Shown here piece by piece: positions 12,713-26,043 of a stretch of DNA of 64,000 bases. Each line of letters opens with the position of its first letter. The stretch's first letter is position 1. Source of the DNA: Botryotinia globosa (Eukaryota > Ascomycota > Leotiomycetes > Helotiales > Sclerotiniaceae); contig RCSZ01000022.1 of NCBI GenBank assembly GCA_014898425.1, positions 265,942 to 329,941 of the forward strand, written 5' to 3'. Made by a program: the position numbers and the translations under genes. Below the pieces are notes generated by a model. The model was given only the letters and a program-made list of their open reading frames with translations, made no database searches and had not been told where the DNA came from.

Positions 12713-12974
12713 TATTAGTTCGAGAAGAATACGAAAGACGTAGCACCCACGTAATGTAGATCCTATATATCTAATTGTATTCTATCTAAAGAGCTAGCTA
12801 AATAGGAAAGTAGTAGGCCTTATATAGACACTACTGAAAGAGCTAGTCTCTTTTGCATTCGCTTAATCCATTCGCTTAATCCTTTCAATACAGTTGACTT
12901 TGTATTGGAGTCATTCCTTTGAAGTGAATTCCTTTGAAGTGAATTCCCTTGTAGTGAATTCCCTTGTTTACACA
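12713..12974 (-). mobile_element. Solo LTR of the copia A/B family, nested in copia B
   Basis: A complete LTR in inverse orientation: TGTGTAAACAAGGG at the 12,974 end, CTCGAACTAATA at the 12,713 end. It is flanked by perfect TTATT duplications (12,708-12,712 and 12,975-12,979). It is clearly less RIP-mutated than the other LTRs and so is close to the ancestral sequence. Two small internal tandem duplications, ATTCGCTTAATCC twice and GTGAATTCCTTTGAA-type twice, make it 262 bp instead of 235. A solo LTR normally arises by recombination between the LTRs of a full element. Confidence 0.9.
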
Positions 12975-14639
12975 TTATTAATACTAATCAACTATATAAC
13001 CTCAAATATAATTACAATGATATAATTAATACTCTTTCCTTTATTCTTTTCAATAGAAATATAATTCAGAAGAAAAAGAATTCAAAAGATATAAAGTTTA
13101 AAAAGAAACCCCAGAATTATTCCTTTCCAAAAAACCTTTTTAAAATCAAATAGTTTTTTACAGAATTTATATTTAGAATTATAATCAAACCATATATTAA
13201 TAATTACTTTCTTTTCAAAACAATTATATATTCGAATATAAGGATTACTAATATATCCCTTCAGAAAATAGTTATATATAATTTCGATTTTACTTGATAA
13301 TCTTCATTTAGAAATACTAGTAAATTAATACTATATAGTTTTTATAAGGTTTTATAATATTATAGAATATATATTGATTTTAATATAAATGTTGAGAATA
13401 CTTTTTTGGAAATATTTTTATATGAAAAGCATTATAATTGGATTATAAAATAATTTATAAAATATTAGATTGATAGAATACAATTATTTATATTCAATAA
13501 ATAAACTAATCTTTTTATCAAACTGAATACCAAATCTCAAATCGATTTTTCTATTAATCTTTTAAATAAATTTTTAAATGATAATCTAATTAATCATTTA
13601 ATTTTACTGAAATCTAATAAAATTATAGATAATTCAATTATTCCTTTTGATATATATAAAAACTCATTTTTCTTTTATGATTTTCAATATATATAAATCC
13701 TATATAATTCTATAGGATTATTTAATAATAATAACAATTTGAATAATTCTAATAATAAAAACGATTAGAGTAATAATAAAAATAAAAATAATAATAATAA
13801 TAATAGAAGTAATAGGAATAATAATAATAATAATAATAGAAGTAATAGAAATAATAATAATTCTAATTATTTCAACTATAAGAATAATCAAAGTATCGAT
13901 CAATATAATTAAAACTACTATTTTATTAATCTTTTGAAGATTTATAAAGATAATAATAAATATAAGAGTATTAATAATTCTTTTAATCTGAAGATTTTTA
14001 TATTTGAAAAACATTATTATAAGATATTTATATTATTTGAAATAACAATAATAATATTTTCAATTATATTTTCAAATATAATTAAAAAATACTATCAAGC
14101 AAATCTAAATTGATTTTCTAATATATTTCAAGAATTATATATTATAATAATTAATAATTTCGAAGAATCTAAATATCAATAGAACATACTTCTCAGAAAA
14201 AATAATATCTTTTTCAAAGCTTATATCAAGAATAATTCTAATATAGATCTTTAAAAGATATTCAATATAATAATTACAAATTTATACTTCCTTTAATATA
14301 TAATCCTTTCGATTATATATAATTCTCAATTATATTATATCAAAATCTTATTTATATATAATAATATTCCAAAATATTATTTTATAATATATAATTCATA
14401 TTCAAGTATTTCGAATCTAACTAATCAAATTAAATACACTATTAATTCTTATTGAAAAACATTTTTAAAACAAATTATATTAATTGAAATATTTTTTATA
14501 AATCAATATTTTTATAATGATTTTAAAATATTATTATTATATTTAAAAGCATTTATTTTATATATCAAAGATTTAGTTATATATTTTTATTATTAAATAT
14601 TAATATTTAAAATTTAATCAATTATTTTATTAATAATAG

Positions 14640-15310
14640 AGAGTACTATTTTATTAAAATCAAGCTATAACGAATTCATTGTTGATTTGAATACTTATTT
14701 ATTTACAAATTTTATAAAGTATTTAAATATTCAAAATATAATAAGGATTTTAAAGTAATTAGATAATTTATAAAGTTTTATTATTATTATTAGGTTTATA
14801 ATAAATTATTAAACAGATTTAAGTTTTTTATTATTTAATAAGAATTTCGAATTTAATTATATAATATTTTTTATATCAATAGTAATTTTATTCTATATAT
14901 TATTAATTGAATTATATGTTTTTAAGTTATTTGATAATTAAGTAATATAATTATAAAGTATATATAGAATAAACTTTATAAATATTAGATTGATATATAT
15001 ATCGATTTATTAGAATATATCATTTATAATATAAATATCAATTTTGTTAGAAGAAAGTTTCAGTAATATGTTATTTCAATATCTATTTAAATAAAAATAG
15101 TTTTTGTAGAAATTTATTATCTGATTAATATTGCTGAGAGATTTAATATATTATTGTATAAATTTTATAAAATCATTTGCAAAGAGATTTATGATTTAGA
15201 TATTAATAGAATTCCTATATTTCAAATGATTATTAAAACTATTAATAATATTATAGAATCAAATGGATTAATATTTACTTTATTTATTTTTAGTATTGTT
15301 CCTTATTTTA
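14640..15310 (+). pseudogene. Copia B integrase (rve) core remnant
   Basis: The plus frame contains SYNEFIVDLNTYLF early. Around 15,040-15,130 is NFVRRKF followed by IKIVFVEIY, matching the N-F-x-S-K-x-F and VPVEAH part of the integrase core. Next comes an ERFNILLYKFY segment (ER.HA.LRR.Y in the family, with the catalytic Glu region) and FQMIIKTINN, then SNGLIFTLFIFSIVPYF. The last corresponds to the GPNGLVPTLLVFG.YPR signature common in fungal copia polyproteins. Stops are TAA/TAG replacing Gln. Confidence 0.75.
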
Positions 15311-15950
15311 CTTAAAATAACTCTTTGATATTAATTATTTTATAATAAATAATAACAATCTTAAAGATTATAATAAAAATTTGTAAGATTTATAATTTTA
15401 TAAAGATATAGAAAACTATAAATATATATAATAAATCTTTAATCATTATACTTTATAATCTATTATTGAATAATAATATATTAATCTAAAAAAAGAATAA
15501 TAATATTATTTCAAAAAAAAAAAAGACTTTTCTTACTCCTTGGAATAAATAACAAGATATATATATTCAATTTACTTTATAAATCTATAAAATTCAAATT
15601 TATATTAATAAAATCTTATTATCAAATTAATCAAATTGATCAAATTGATCAAATTGATTATATTTCAAATTACTTCAATAAATACAAAATAATTCTATTA
15701 AAATCTAGTTAAATTAAATTATTTACTTTTGATATATTAATTATATATATTATAAATCCTAAAGAAATTCTTTTGGATTTATTGAAAAATAATTAAATAT
15801 TTATATCAATATCTTTTCCATAAATAATTATATTTTAGATTCGAGTTTATATATAAGATCAACATTCTAATTATTTTATTACTAATCTCAAAAATCTAAT
15901 TATATATAAAAAATCTAGAAAAAAGAAGATATAACAATATTTATTTTTAT
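15310..15950 (+). pseudogene. Copia B integrase C-terminal domain and linker remnant
   Basis: The frame continues with an RK-rich helix-like part and then NNNILI.KKN...ISKKKKTFLTPWN. This fits the DVLVWRE...W.GPY/LTPWNG block that follows integrase in fungal copia. A (GATCAAATT)n linker is at 15,622-15,660. The KSRKKKI segment near 15,910-15,930 matches copia A just before its RT start (KESKKKEID). After this point A and B diverge, which marks the deletion junction. Confidence 0.65.
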
Positions 15951-16119
15951 CAAAAGAAATAATATAATAATCTAGAATTTGTTTTTATAGAATTTATAAA
16001 TATTCATAAAATATATAATAAAATTTGGATTTATTTTTTATATAATCAATATATTATATAACAAATCTATAACAAATCTATAAAATATATATTATAATAA
16101 TATATCAATGTAAAATATT

Positions 16120-16720
16120 TTTCGATTTTTTAAAAATTACATAAATAATACAATCCGATAAAAATGATATTATAATATTAAATAAATATATCAAATAATA
16201 AAAAGAGAATTCTATCAAAGAATTGAATTATATATAATTTGATTTAAACTCATTCAAGATTATTGTTTTTACAAATACCTTTTTTTCAAATAATAAAAAC
16301 TATTTATTTCAAATAAACTATATAATTATTATAATAAATAAATATAATAATATTATTATATTATTTACTAATTATTTATTAAATCTAAAAAAGTTATATA
16401 TAATATTTTAATATCTAAATTATATAAATTAATTTAGAAATTTGATATTAATTTAGTAATCATTTCAATAATTAATATTGTTCTTGAAAAAAAAATTCTA
16501 TTAGTTTTATATATTAATTTAAAATAATTATACAATTTATTTATCAAATTAAATACAACCAATAAAAAAAGATTAATAATTGATATTATAATATTATATT
16601 AATCCTATAAGAGAAAATAAATTATCGAAATTATATAAATCAACAATTCGATTAATTCAATCAATATAATAATAATAAAAAGTTATATCAAACTCTTATT
16701 AACTTAATTAATATAAATAA
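16120..16720 (+). pseudogene. Copia B RNase H remnant
   Basis: The plus frame gives an LN.YIK..KENSIK.LNYI segment and IIVFTNTFFSNN, matching LNKRLQWQ.N..RGL..I and the FVDASFANN motif of copia RNase H with Asp-to-Asn change. Farther on are a PLILYINSK-like segment and KKRLIIDVI, matching CTDSKSLYD and EKRLMIDI. Strongly decayed by stop codons. Confidence 0.65.
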
Positions 16721-16823
16721 GATTAATATTAAAGTAATAAAATAAAGAGAAAAGGAATCAAAAAAGATTGATTCTATTTTAATAAAAAATTATTATATTA
16801 AAATTATAAAAAAAAGTTTTGAA

Positions 16824-17058
16824 TATATAAATAAAAGAATTCACTATAAGGGAATTCATTTCAAAGGAATAACTTTAATATAAAGACAATTATATTAAAA
16901 GAATTAAGTAAATATGAAAGAAACTAGTTCTTTCAGTAGTACCTATATAATGCCTACTATTTTTCCATTTAGCTAGTTTTTGAAATAGAATATAATTAGA
17001 TATATAGGACCTATAAATATATAGGTGCTATGTCTTCCGTATTCTTCTCAAATCAATA
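16824..17058 (+). repeat. Copia B 3' LTR
   Basis: Aligns base for base with the 5' LTR start after G-to-A changes: TATATAAATAAAAG against TGTGTGAATAAGAG. It ends TTCTTCTCAAATCAATA at 17,058, followed by the duplication ATCAA. The canonical TG start has been lost to RIP, so a search for TG..CA ends would miss this LTR. Confidence 0.85.
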
Positions 17059-20000
17059 ATCAATTTATTATTAATAAATTCAGAATATCTAATTATTGTG
17101 TAAATACATTCTCATCTTTCATTAATCTATTTCCTTTAATCAATTAATCTAATTCCAATTAAATTAAATTCAATCAAAAATCCCAGAATAATATCTATAA
17201 AATAAGATTCTTAATATTCTATTATATAAATAGAAATACATATGATAAAAGTTATAAGTTTTATTACTATATTATATATACAATCTAATTCGAAAGATAT
17301 AGTATTCGAGATTGCTTTCTGATAGTTTATTATTATATCTATATTTATAATACTTTTTCCTTTTTAACTTTAATTTTTTTTAGTATCTTTTTAATCTTTA
17401 TATATATATATTTTTGTTTATGTTTTTCTAGAATTTCAATATTCGAAGATTTTAAATCTTTAAGATTTCCTTAGAACTTTTATTTCTTGAATATAGAAGA
17501 AGTCAAATTGTGTTTAAGAATTATAAGAATAATTTGTTTTATATATTTATTTTTATTTAGAAGTTGTATTCACTCTGTTTAAGTATTTCTAACCTTTTAG
17601 AGGATTAAAATGAGCTTTATTATTTTATAGGAATTTTGTTATATAATACTATTAATATAGTTCAAAATTTTTATAAAACTTTGATTAGTTTTCAGCTCCA
17701 ATCTATAACAGAAAATTAAATCCAAATGAATTTAATCTTTAAATTAGATTTGTATAATAATTTATTAATTTTGAATTATTAGAAAAAAAACTTGAAGTTA
17801 AAATAGTTGATATCGATTCAATATCGAGTATTGAAAAAGGTCTTTTGAAATATCAATATGAATATTTTTATTTAATAGGATTTTTTCATTTAAGGAAAAA
17901 CGTTAATAATATTTGAACTTATGGGGAGCATATATGAGAGCCCAAAACCTTGTTATTATAAGACTTCGATTATTGGTTAAAATCAGTATAATTAATAGAT
18001 GACAATGTTATATTAGGATTGTTATAACTAGAGTATATCAATTCACAATGCTGATTGAGAAATCTAGTGTAAACGTTGTATAAAGTAAAAAAGATATTAT
18101 TTAGAACTAGGAGGCAAGAATCAAGATAATGATTTTTGTTTATTTAATTTACACTAAGCTAATTTGATCTCTATATATATATATAGTATATGTTAAAAGT
18201 ATAACAAATACTACTAATAAAATGATGCTTTATCTCAAAATAAAAGCAAAAAACATTTAGTATTTGTATTCTATTTCAGCTATATATATAATCACTTCTC
18301 GAAAACCCTAATCAATTCTATTAATACTTTTTTATTTAATATTTATTTATTCCATTTTATTTCTCTTTTTAAGAAATAAATCAAATATTCAATTATTTTT
18401 CTTCTTTCTTTTTTGTATTATATTCTTTTATATAAAATCTATTCAAAAACTAGTTTTGGATTCTATAGAATTCTTTATATAAAAGGATAATGATAGGGAT
18501 TTTATATAAAACTTGATATAGATTTGAGATATATAATATTAATAATCGGATATATTTTTATAAATTTAAATAACTCGATTTGATAAACTAGATATCTAAT
18601 CCTCTTTAATACTTTAAATAAACCTACAAATTATTATTTAATTTTTATATTTCTACCTGTAATATTAGATATATTATACTCTTGATGTAATTTTAAAGAA
18701 ATATAATCTCTAATCTTAAAGAATATAGGTTTGTATTATTAATTGAAGTAATACTTTATAAATATAGCTGTAAATTTGATTGTATTAATTGCCTCAATTA
18801 TTACAGATTTGTATTTGATATTATTAATAGATTTTATTGAGTATATTTCTACTCCTTATTCTATTACTAATTTAGATTTAGTTTTTAAAAGTAGTATTTC
18901 TAATAATTCTATAATTACTTTTATTATAATATCAAATAATTCCTTAATTCTCAATTTATATATAATTATAATAATAGTTATACTGATATCTTAAGATATA
19001 GAATTTAATAAAGCTATAAATAGATATAATAGAATTATTGATTATTACGAAATATCCTTCAGAATATTAAAATAATATCAAAAAGTGATTTTAATAATTT
19101 AATTAGTTTGTTTGTTATTATTGTTTATTCAAGGATATTATATTGTATTAAATAGTAATTTAATATTTAATGAATTTATAATTCCCTTTTATATTTCAAA
19201 TATAAATTCTTATTTTAATCGAATATTATTATTTGAAATACTCCTTATAATATTAAAAGTAAATATTGAATTAAAGAATCTTTTTATTAAATTATTATTC
19301 AGATATTTTTTCTTAAAATCAAAGTAATTACTTTAAATAATTTATTTATAATTGATAATATATAGTTAAACAAATCTGATATCGATTTAAATAGAATCAA
19401 AATGAAATTAATAGATATTATATAAAAGATATATAATAAAATTAAAATTAATTATAGTAATCTATAAAGTTAATATCTAAAGATTGATGATATTTTATAT
19501 CAATAATAATAATAAAAAAAAGATCAAAGTTTTTTCGAAATATTAAAAATATTAAAATTGAAAGAAACTATTTTATAAATTCAATCATAATCAGAATGAT
19601 TTAGTTAATTATATATATAATTGAAAATCTTTTTTTTTAAAGCTTTAAATATAATTAGTTTTTTTTGAAAATATATTATATCAACTTTTATATACAAAAT
19701 ATTTTTTTTTAAATTGAAAAATAATTTTAAAATATTGATTCTTAATCTGTTATTTTCCTCAATTTATTTAATCAATTTAATATATTACAAATCTAATATA
19801 TATATCTACTTGAGTTTCTATAATCAGATCTTTTCGATTTATAGTATTATTATAGAATAAACCATAGTATCTATTATTTCAATATTGTATATATATTTTA
19901 TTTGAATTGATTTCTATTTTTCTATCTCTTTATTAATAATATAAAGTTATAATAAAATATCTAATATAATATTAAGATATTCAGGCTTGTATTATATATC

Positions 20001-22785
20001 GAAGCGAAATTAAAAAAGATATTTGGAACTTTGTAAATAATAAGGATTTAATTAAACTAAAAAGAATATATTTATTAAAATCTAAATTGTAATCTAAATA
20101 CTTGTAAAATAATCTATGGATATTATTATTAGAAATTTCGATAATTCAATTAGATACCAAATCCTAGAAATTATTTAATACAAATCTATAATCTCTAATT
20201 CCATTAGTCAATAATCAGATTTAATAGAAACAATAAATTATAATAAGAATATAATTAATATAATAAATTTCTAAATGAACAAATCGATTATAAAATGATA
20301 GATGATATTGTCTATCCCCTTTTTCGATATATTTATATTGATATATAACCTTTTTTCAGAATTAAAATAATATAAGATTGAAAATTTCTTGAAAACAAAT
20401 TATAATTTATTAAATGAATTTCTTTCTTTAATTATAAGATCCTTAAATTTTAAAATTATAATCAATCTTTCTCTTTTTGTTTTTGTAATAATATTACTTT
20501 TATAATTATATAATAACCAATTCAATTAATATTTTCGTTATTATAATATTATTAATAATTTTGTATAATAAGTTATATATTATTATAAATAATTAGTGAA
20601 TTTAAGATAATATTCTAATTGTTTTAAAGATTGAGAAAAGATTAAGGTTTGAATAACTGAAAATTTGTTGTTTGTAGACACAAAATTAAAAGTATTTATT
20701 TTTTGATTAAATAAAGTAATCGAAGAATAAATTAAATAATATTTCTTTAGGTTTAAAATACTATTTGTTTTTTTGAATTGTAAAAAAATCTATTGAAAAT
20801 ATATTAAATAATTTTTAAATATATAATTGAAGATAATAATATTATTGATATATATTTGTATAAACCTTTTCTTTTTTTTCAAAATAATATTAATATATTT
20901 TTGAATATAAATTAAAGAATTTCTAAATCTTATTATTATACAAATAATATTTTTTAATTATAATAAAATGATATAATAAAGTAATTCTAATATTTCTTTT
21001 TAATATATTATTAATAAAAAAAATTAATATAATCGATTATAGAAATAAAAGAATATTTAGTTATTACTACAATAATATCGCTTTATATAGAAATTGAATA
21101 TATATTAGGAATTATAATATAATTCAATATATAGATATTTATAATTACTCTGTCTTTTTTTAATATAATTCTTTTATTATTGATTATCTTTTTTCAAATA
21201 TAAAAAATTAAAAAACTAAATGGAATTAGTTTTATTATTTATTTGAAATCGTCTTATTTGTAAAATTTGTTATAGATTTTATTTATTAAATTCTAATCTT
21301 TTCAATTTGTAGAATAAACTTTTGCTTTTTTTGGTTTGAATTTTTCTTTTCAATTTTTATATAAATCGATTTCCATTTCCTTATCTTTTAATATATTTAC
21401 AAAACCCTTTCGATTCTTTCAAATTATAGAATTAACTTCAATTAACTTTTTTAATTATTATCTTTGATTTCTATTTCTATAAATTGTAATTCTATTTAAT
21501 AAAACAAATTTCTATTCAACAATTCCTAGATTATTAATATTTTTTTGCTTTAGAATATTATTTGTATTATTAATTACTTATAAAATAAAAACTATTATAA
21601 CTGTAAGTAATTTTTTTATTAAAAGATATTTTATAAAAATAAAAGTAATAATTAATATTTAAACAAAATAGTACAAATATTAATATTATTTATAATCATT
21701 ACTACCTAAATATTGGAATCAATAATATTTTCGAGCTTCAAATTTCTATAAATTATTATCTCTTCATTTATAGGGTTTTTAATTATAATAAAATTGAATA
21801 TATTGAATATTAAATATACAAAAAATTTAAAGTTATTTTACAACAAAAGTTTATAAATTATATTATAGATTGGTAAGAATAATTTATTATTTTTATTATC
21901 AATAATAATCACAAACATTTGTAATTAGAATAGAATGATAATTTTATTTTTAATATAGATTGGAATTTTTCTTTCAATTTTATTTGATTGTATTATCATC
22001 TTAATCTATAACTCTATATATTGAAATAAAATCAAAATTCTATTATCAAAATCGATAATCCATTTTTCTGATATATTAATATCATTTTCTATTAGAATTC
22101 TTATATTGAATTGATTTATAATATAAATCTTTTAATAGAAATGAATAATAATATTATTTGATATTGATAGATAGAAATCCAAATTTATGAATTGGTTTAT
22201 ATTGTATCTCTAGGAATTCAGATTATAAATATTTATGGTTTTCTTTATAATGTAAATCTTTATAATAGAATATATTTTAAGTAAAAAAGAATAATTGATT
22301 AGATTAGATATACTTTATTTTAAGAATTGCTCAATAATATTTTGATTTCAATATATTTTTAATCTCTAAAAATATAATTTAATAAAAATTTATTAATATT
22401 AATTATAAAATAAATTATTTGAAATTTCTATTGAATCAAATATAAACCTCCAGTATTAATTACTATAATGTTTTGCTCAAATTAATTAATAAATTATAAA
22501 GTTTGAAATATTACATTTGTTAATAAATTATCAATCTTAAATTATACAGAATATTTTGTAGATTTATATTTTCCATATTGATTTTTAAAATAAATATATA
22601 ATTAATTTTTTATTTGAAAGGTTTTGTTACAATTATAATATCAATATTTGAATTTATTGATTTTAATAATTCGAAATAGCTTTTAACCATTTGATATATA
22701 TTCAAAATCAAAATTTTCAAAATTTTCAAAATTTTGATTTCTAATTTCTTTTGTAAAAACACAAACCTTGAATATTTTCCTAATA
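17059..22785. other. Long AT-rich relic region, no supported gene
   Basis: Mostly over 85% AT by eye. Two plus-strand frames of about 70 codons (18,776-18,994 and 19,112-19,327) lie in a stretch whose neighbouring codons also look coding-like (Asn/Leu/Ile/Ser mix). This may be one RIP-broken frame, but no family motif is recognisable. 17,230-17,352 repeats 12,021-12,140. 18,071-18,206 repeats 26,044-26,176. Confidence 0.5.
18071..18206 (+). repeat. Dispersed direct repeat, copy 1
   Basis: About 135 bp shared with 26,044-26,176, including GTATAAAGTAAAAAAGATAT, TACACTAAGCTAATTT and the end TGTTAAAAGTATAACA. Differences are mainly transitions, with copy 1 the more AT-rich. The terminal TGTTAAAAGTATAACA is itself palindromic in outline, which suggests the edge of an unidentified element. 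No target duplication was found. Confidence 0.65.
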
Positions 22786-24202
22786 ACCGATATCCCTACA
22801 TCTTGCACATCCCTGTATCTTGCACATTTTGACTTATTAAATCAAAAATCAATTTTAAATTCAAATATCATTATAATAATTTTAAAATTAAATTAATAAG
22901 ACTTTATATTTATTTAAGAATAATATTAAAATTTAAAAGATTTGAAATATTGAATTAAATATTAAATGATTTTTAATAATATTATTCTAAGATATTAATA
23001 ATGTAATAAAAACTGATATTAAAATAAATTATATAATGAAAAAATAATTATTTATATTTTATTATTATTATTATTAATTGAAAATTTAAAATTTCAAAAA
23101 ATATAAATAATCAAGTTTTATATAAAACTTTAAATTTTATATAACTTTGAGAAAAAGAAAAAGAATTTAAAAATAATTATTTTGAAAATATTTGGATATA
23201 TTTATTTATAATTTTTTTAAAAAATTGAATATTTAAATTCAATTTATAAAGTTATATTTTTATATATTAGAAAATATATAATATAATAATAATAAATGAT
23301 ATCAAAATAAAATATTACTTAGAAATTTTATTAATTATATTATAAAAGAATATATAAAAGAAAATAATAATAATTAAAATAAATTATTTTAATATTTTGA
23401 TTAAGAAATCTATTATATATCTTTTGTTTGAATTAAAAGTATTATATTTTCTTTTTTAAAAGAATTTTAACTATTAAATAGTCTTCAAATTATATAATAT
23501 TTCTAAGGATTTTGAAATTTAAATTAAATTTAAATTCAATTTATAATATTAAATATTATTTATTGATTTCAAAATTTAAATTATATTCAAAAATTCTTTT
23601 CAAAAAATATTTTCATAAAAATTCTTTATTACTAATTATATAATTTTAATATTTAAATATTAATATTTTTTAACAATTGATTATATATATAAATATATAA
23701 TAAAATATGGGTTTTTATCATTTCAATATTAATATTAATATATAAATAATATAATATGATTTAATTTTTTTTCAAAATATTATAAATATTTAATTTATAA
23801 AAGATTCTTATTAAAAACAAAACTGATTATTAGAAATATTATATATTGATATAATTTCGAGTTTTTAATATAAAATATAACTTTTTTTAATTTTTTATAT
23901 TAAAATATCTTTAAATCTATATAAAAACATTCGAAAAACAAATTTTTATTATTTTTATTATTAAATAAATTAATATATAATATTTTAATCTCAATAAACT
24001 TAATATCAAAATTTCTATTTTATTAATAATTATAATTATAATTTTATTTCTTTATATAAAAGAATCAATATTACAGTATTTGTATTATAATTTTCAATAG
24101 AATCTAATGATTGGTTGATTATATATTATTTTTGAAATATTATTTTTAGAAGAAATAAAAGTGTGCAAGATACAGGGTTGTGTAAGATGTAGGGATATCG
24201 GT
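22786..24202. mobile_element. TIR-bounded element, TA-flanked (DNA-transposon or MITE-like)
   Basis: Inverted ends of about 42 bp: ACCGATATCCCTACATCTTG at the left (22,786 on), its inverse at 24,161-24,202. Each arm contains two copies of a TCTTGCACA-type motif separated by CCCTGTA. The flanks are TA on both sides (22,784-22,785 and 24,203-24,204), as for Tc1/mariner/pogo-type insertions. The 1.3-kb body is almost pure A+T with no recognisable transposase frame, while the arms keep normal composition. Assignment to a superfamily is inference from the TA alone. Confidence 0.72.
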
Positions 24203-26043
24203 TATATGATTTTGGATTTTGTATCAATTGATATCCTAATATTTAAAGATTTGAATAGAACTAGAATAGGGTTTTATATTAAATGAATATATTATATCTC
24301 TATTTCTTTACAATTAATATTAAACTCATTATTTGACTTTTTATAGTAGTTTTCCAACTTTTAATAATAAACTTGATTATATGTATAATTGTTATAATCT
24401 TCTATCTCTTTATTTACTTTAATAGATCCCTTCTTCTCATTCTTTTTTATATTATAAACTCTTGTTTTATTTATTTTATAATTCTATTTGGAATTCTGTT
24501 TTCAATAAGATTTCCTATTTAATGAAGAAATGTTTTATTTAATTTTATTCTTTATTTTATTAATATTATATTTTTTATAGAAATTAAAAGAATCCTTAAA
24601 AAACGGAAAGAGATAAGCAAATCTACAATTATTCTAGTATTATAATTTATAAAAAAAAATTATTATTATATTAATCGAATAAATAATTCTTTAAGAAATT
24701 AAGGTGGTAAATGTTAAACCAATTATCCTTTTTTTGTTTAATTTGCTTTATAAAGATTAATAGATTTATTTTTAATATAAATATAGATATATAAATATAA
24801 AGCTTTGTAATTAGATAATAATATATAATAAGTATTTGAATATATTCCGATTTTATAATATCTACACTTCAATCAAATATTATAATATTTTGAATAAACT
24901 TTTTGAAATCTTTATATTGATATATATCTTTAATAATATATTTGAGTTTTTCTAACTTCTTCAATATTATATCTAATAATATACAAAAATATATTTCAAA
25001 CTTGATATATCAATTTTCGATATTAACTTTAAATTCTATTTATATTATATCAAATATTTCGTTAATATATTACAATTCAGCTTTTTTATATAGATAGTAA
25101 TCAAATTAAAAAGCAACAAGATAAATAATAAATAATCTATTAATAATATTTAATATCTTAGTTTTTATATAAATAATAAACAAATATATATTATAAAAAA
25201 TCAAAATGTTGTTCATTATCTCAATAAATATATTTGCTTTATTATTCAATTTAAAATAATTTAAATCTTGAAAACAAAAATATAAAATATCTATTAATAT
25301 AAGGTTTGATTGTATAAAAGCTTATATTACTTATAATAATTATTAGAATTGTTTTATTATAAAACTTGTAATTGATAATTTCATTTTATTTACTAATATA
25401 TTATTATTAATATTATTTGAAAATAAAACTTAATTATATACTTATACAAACAATAGTATACTAAACATTACAAAAAGCTAATTCTATCTTATAATCTATA
25501 AAATAAAAATAACATTAATAATACCTTAAACTACTTCAATCATTTGACTATAATTATTAAACCAATTAATAAATATATTAAATATTTCAGAAATATTAAT
25601 AGATATTATAAAAATATTAATTAATGAAAATTCTTAAATAATAGTGAATATAACTTGATCATTTATATTCAAATTAAACAGAATTCAAATAATTGTTTTT
25701 TATTATTGAAATAATAATTTATCATAAACGTTTGATTATAAAATAAAAAACAAATTGATTAGTATTGTTTTAATAATAATCTTCTAGAAAAATTGATTTG
25801 ATTAAATTCTTGGTTTGATAATTGAATTATTAATTATTATTATAAATATTTAATTTTTCTATTTGAAATAAAATTGAAATCATTTTAATATTCAATTATT
25901 ACAAATATAAGATTATTCACAATTTGAAAAGAGTATTTAAAGAAGAATTTGATTGTAGAAAAATTATAATATTATAAAAAAAGATCTAATGCTATAACTG
26001 ATAATCAATTCTATCTGTAAAAAACGAGATTTGTTATTATATA
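24203..26043. other. AT-rich relic sequence
   Basis: No gene, RNA or element boundary is recognised. Composition is at the RIP-saturated level, with scattered short frames without motifs. Confidence 0.5.

Larger units (their letters stand above)
12284..17058 (+). mobile_element. Copia element B, full-length but internally deleted, RIP-inactivated
   Basis: Two direct LTRs of 235 bp flank an internal region with integrase, integrase C-terminal and RNase H fossils in copia order. The flanks ATTAA (12,279-12,283) and ATCAA (17,059-17,063) are a target-site duplication differing by one C/T transition. The space between the integrase C-terminus (about 15,560) and RNase H (about 16,120) is too small for a copia RT, and no YVDD-type box is seen, so the RT core appears deleted. 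A 262-bp solo LTR of the same family is nested at 12,713. Total length is 4.8 kb including the nested copy. Confidence 0.88.

Noticed and set aside
13718..14014. 98-codon minus ORF rich in Ile
   Set aside because: Antisense to copia B in an AATAATAAT microsatellite-like stretch; no motif.
18006..18206. Candidate solo LTR with TGTTATA...TATAACA ends
   Set aside because: Flanking five bases (GACAA and AATAC) do not match, and the second copy at 26 kb lacks a corresponding left edge.
18776..19327. Two 70-codon plus ORFs as candidate genes
   Set aside because: Hydrophobic and AT-driven, no motif or splice support; at most a broken relic frame.
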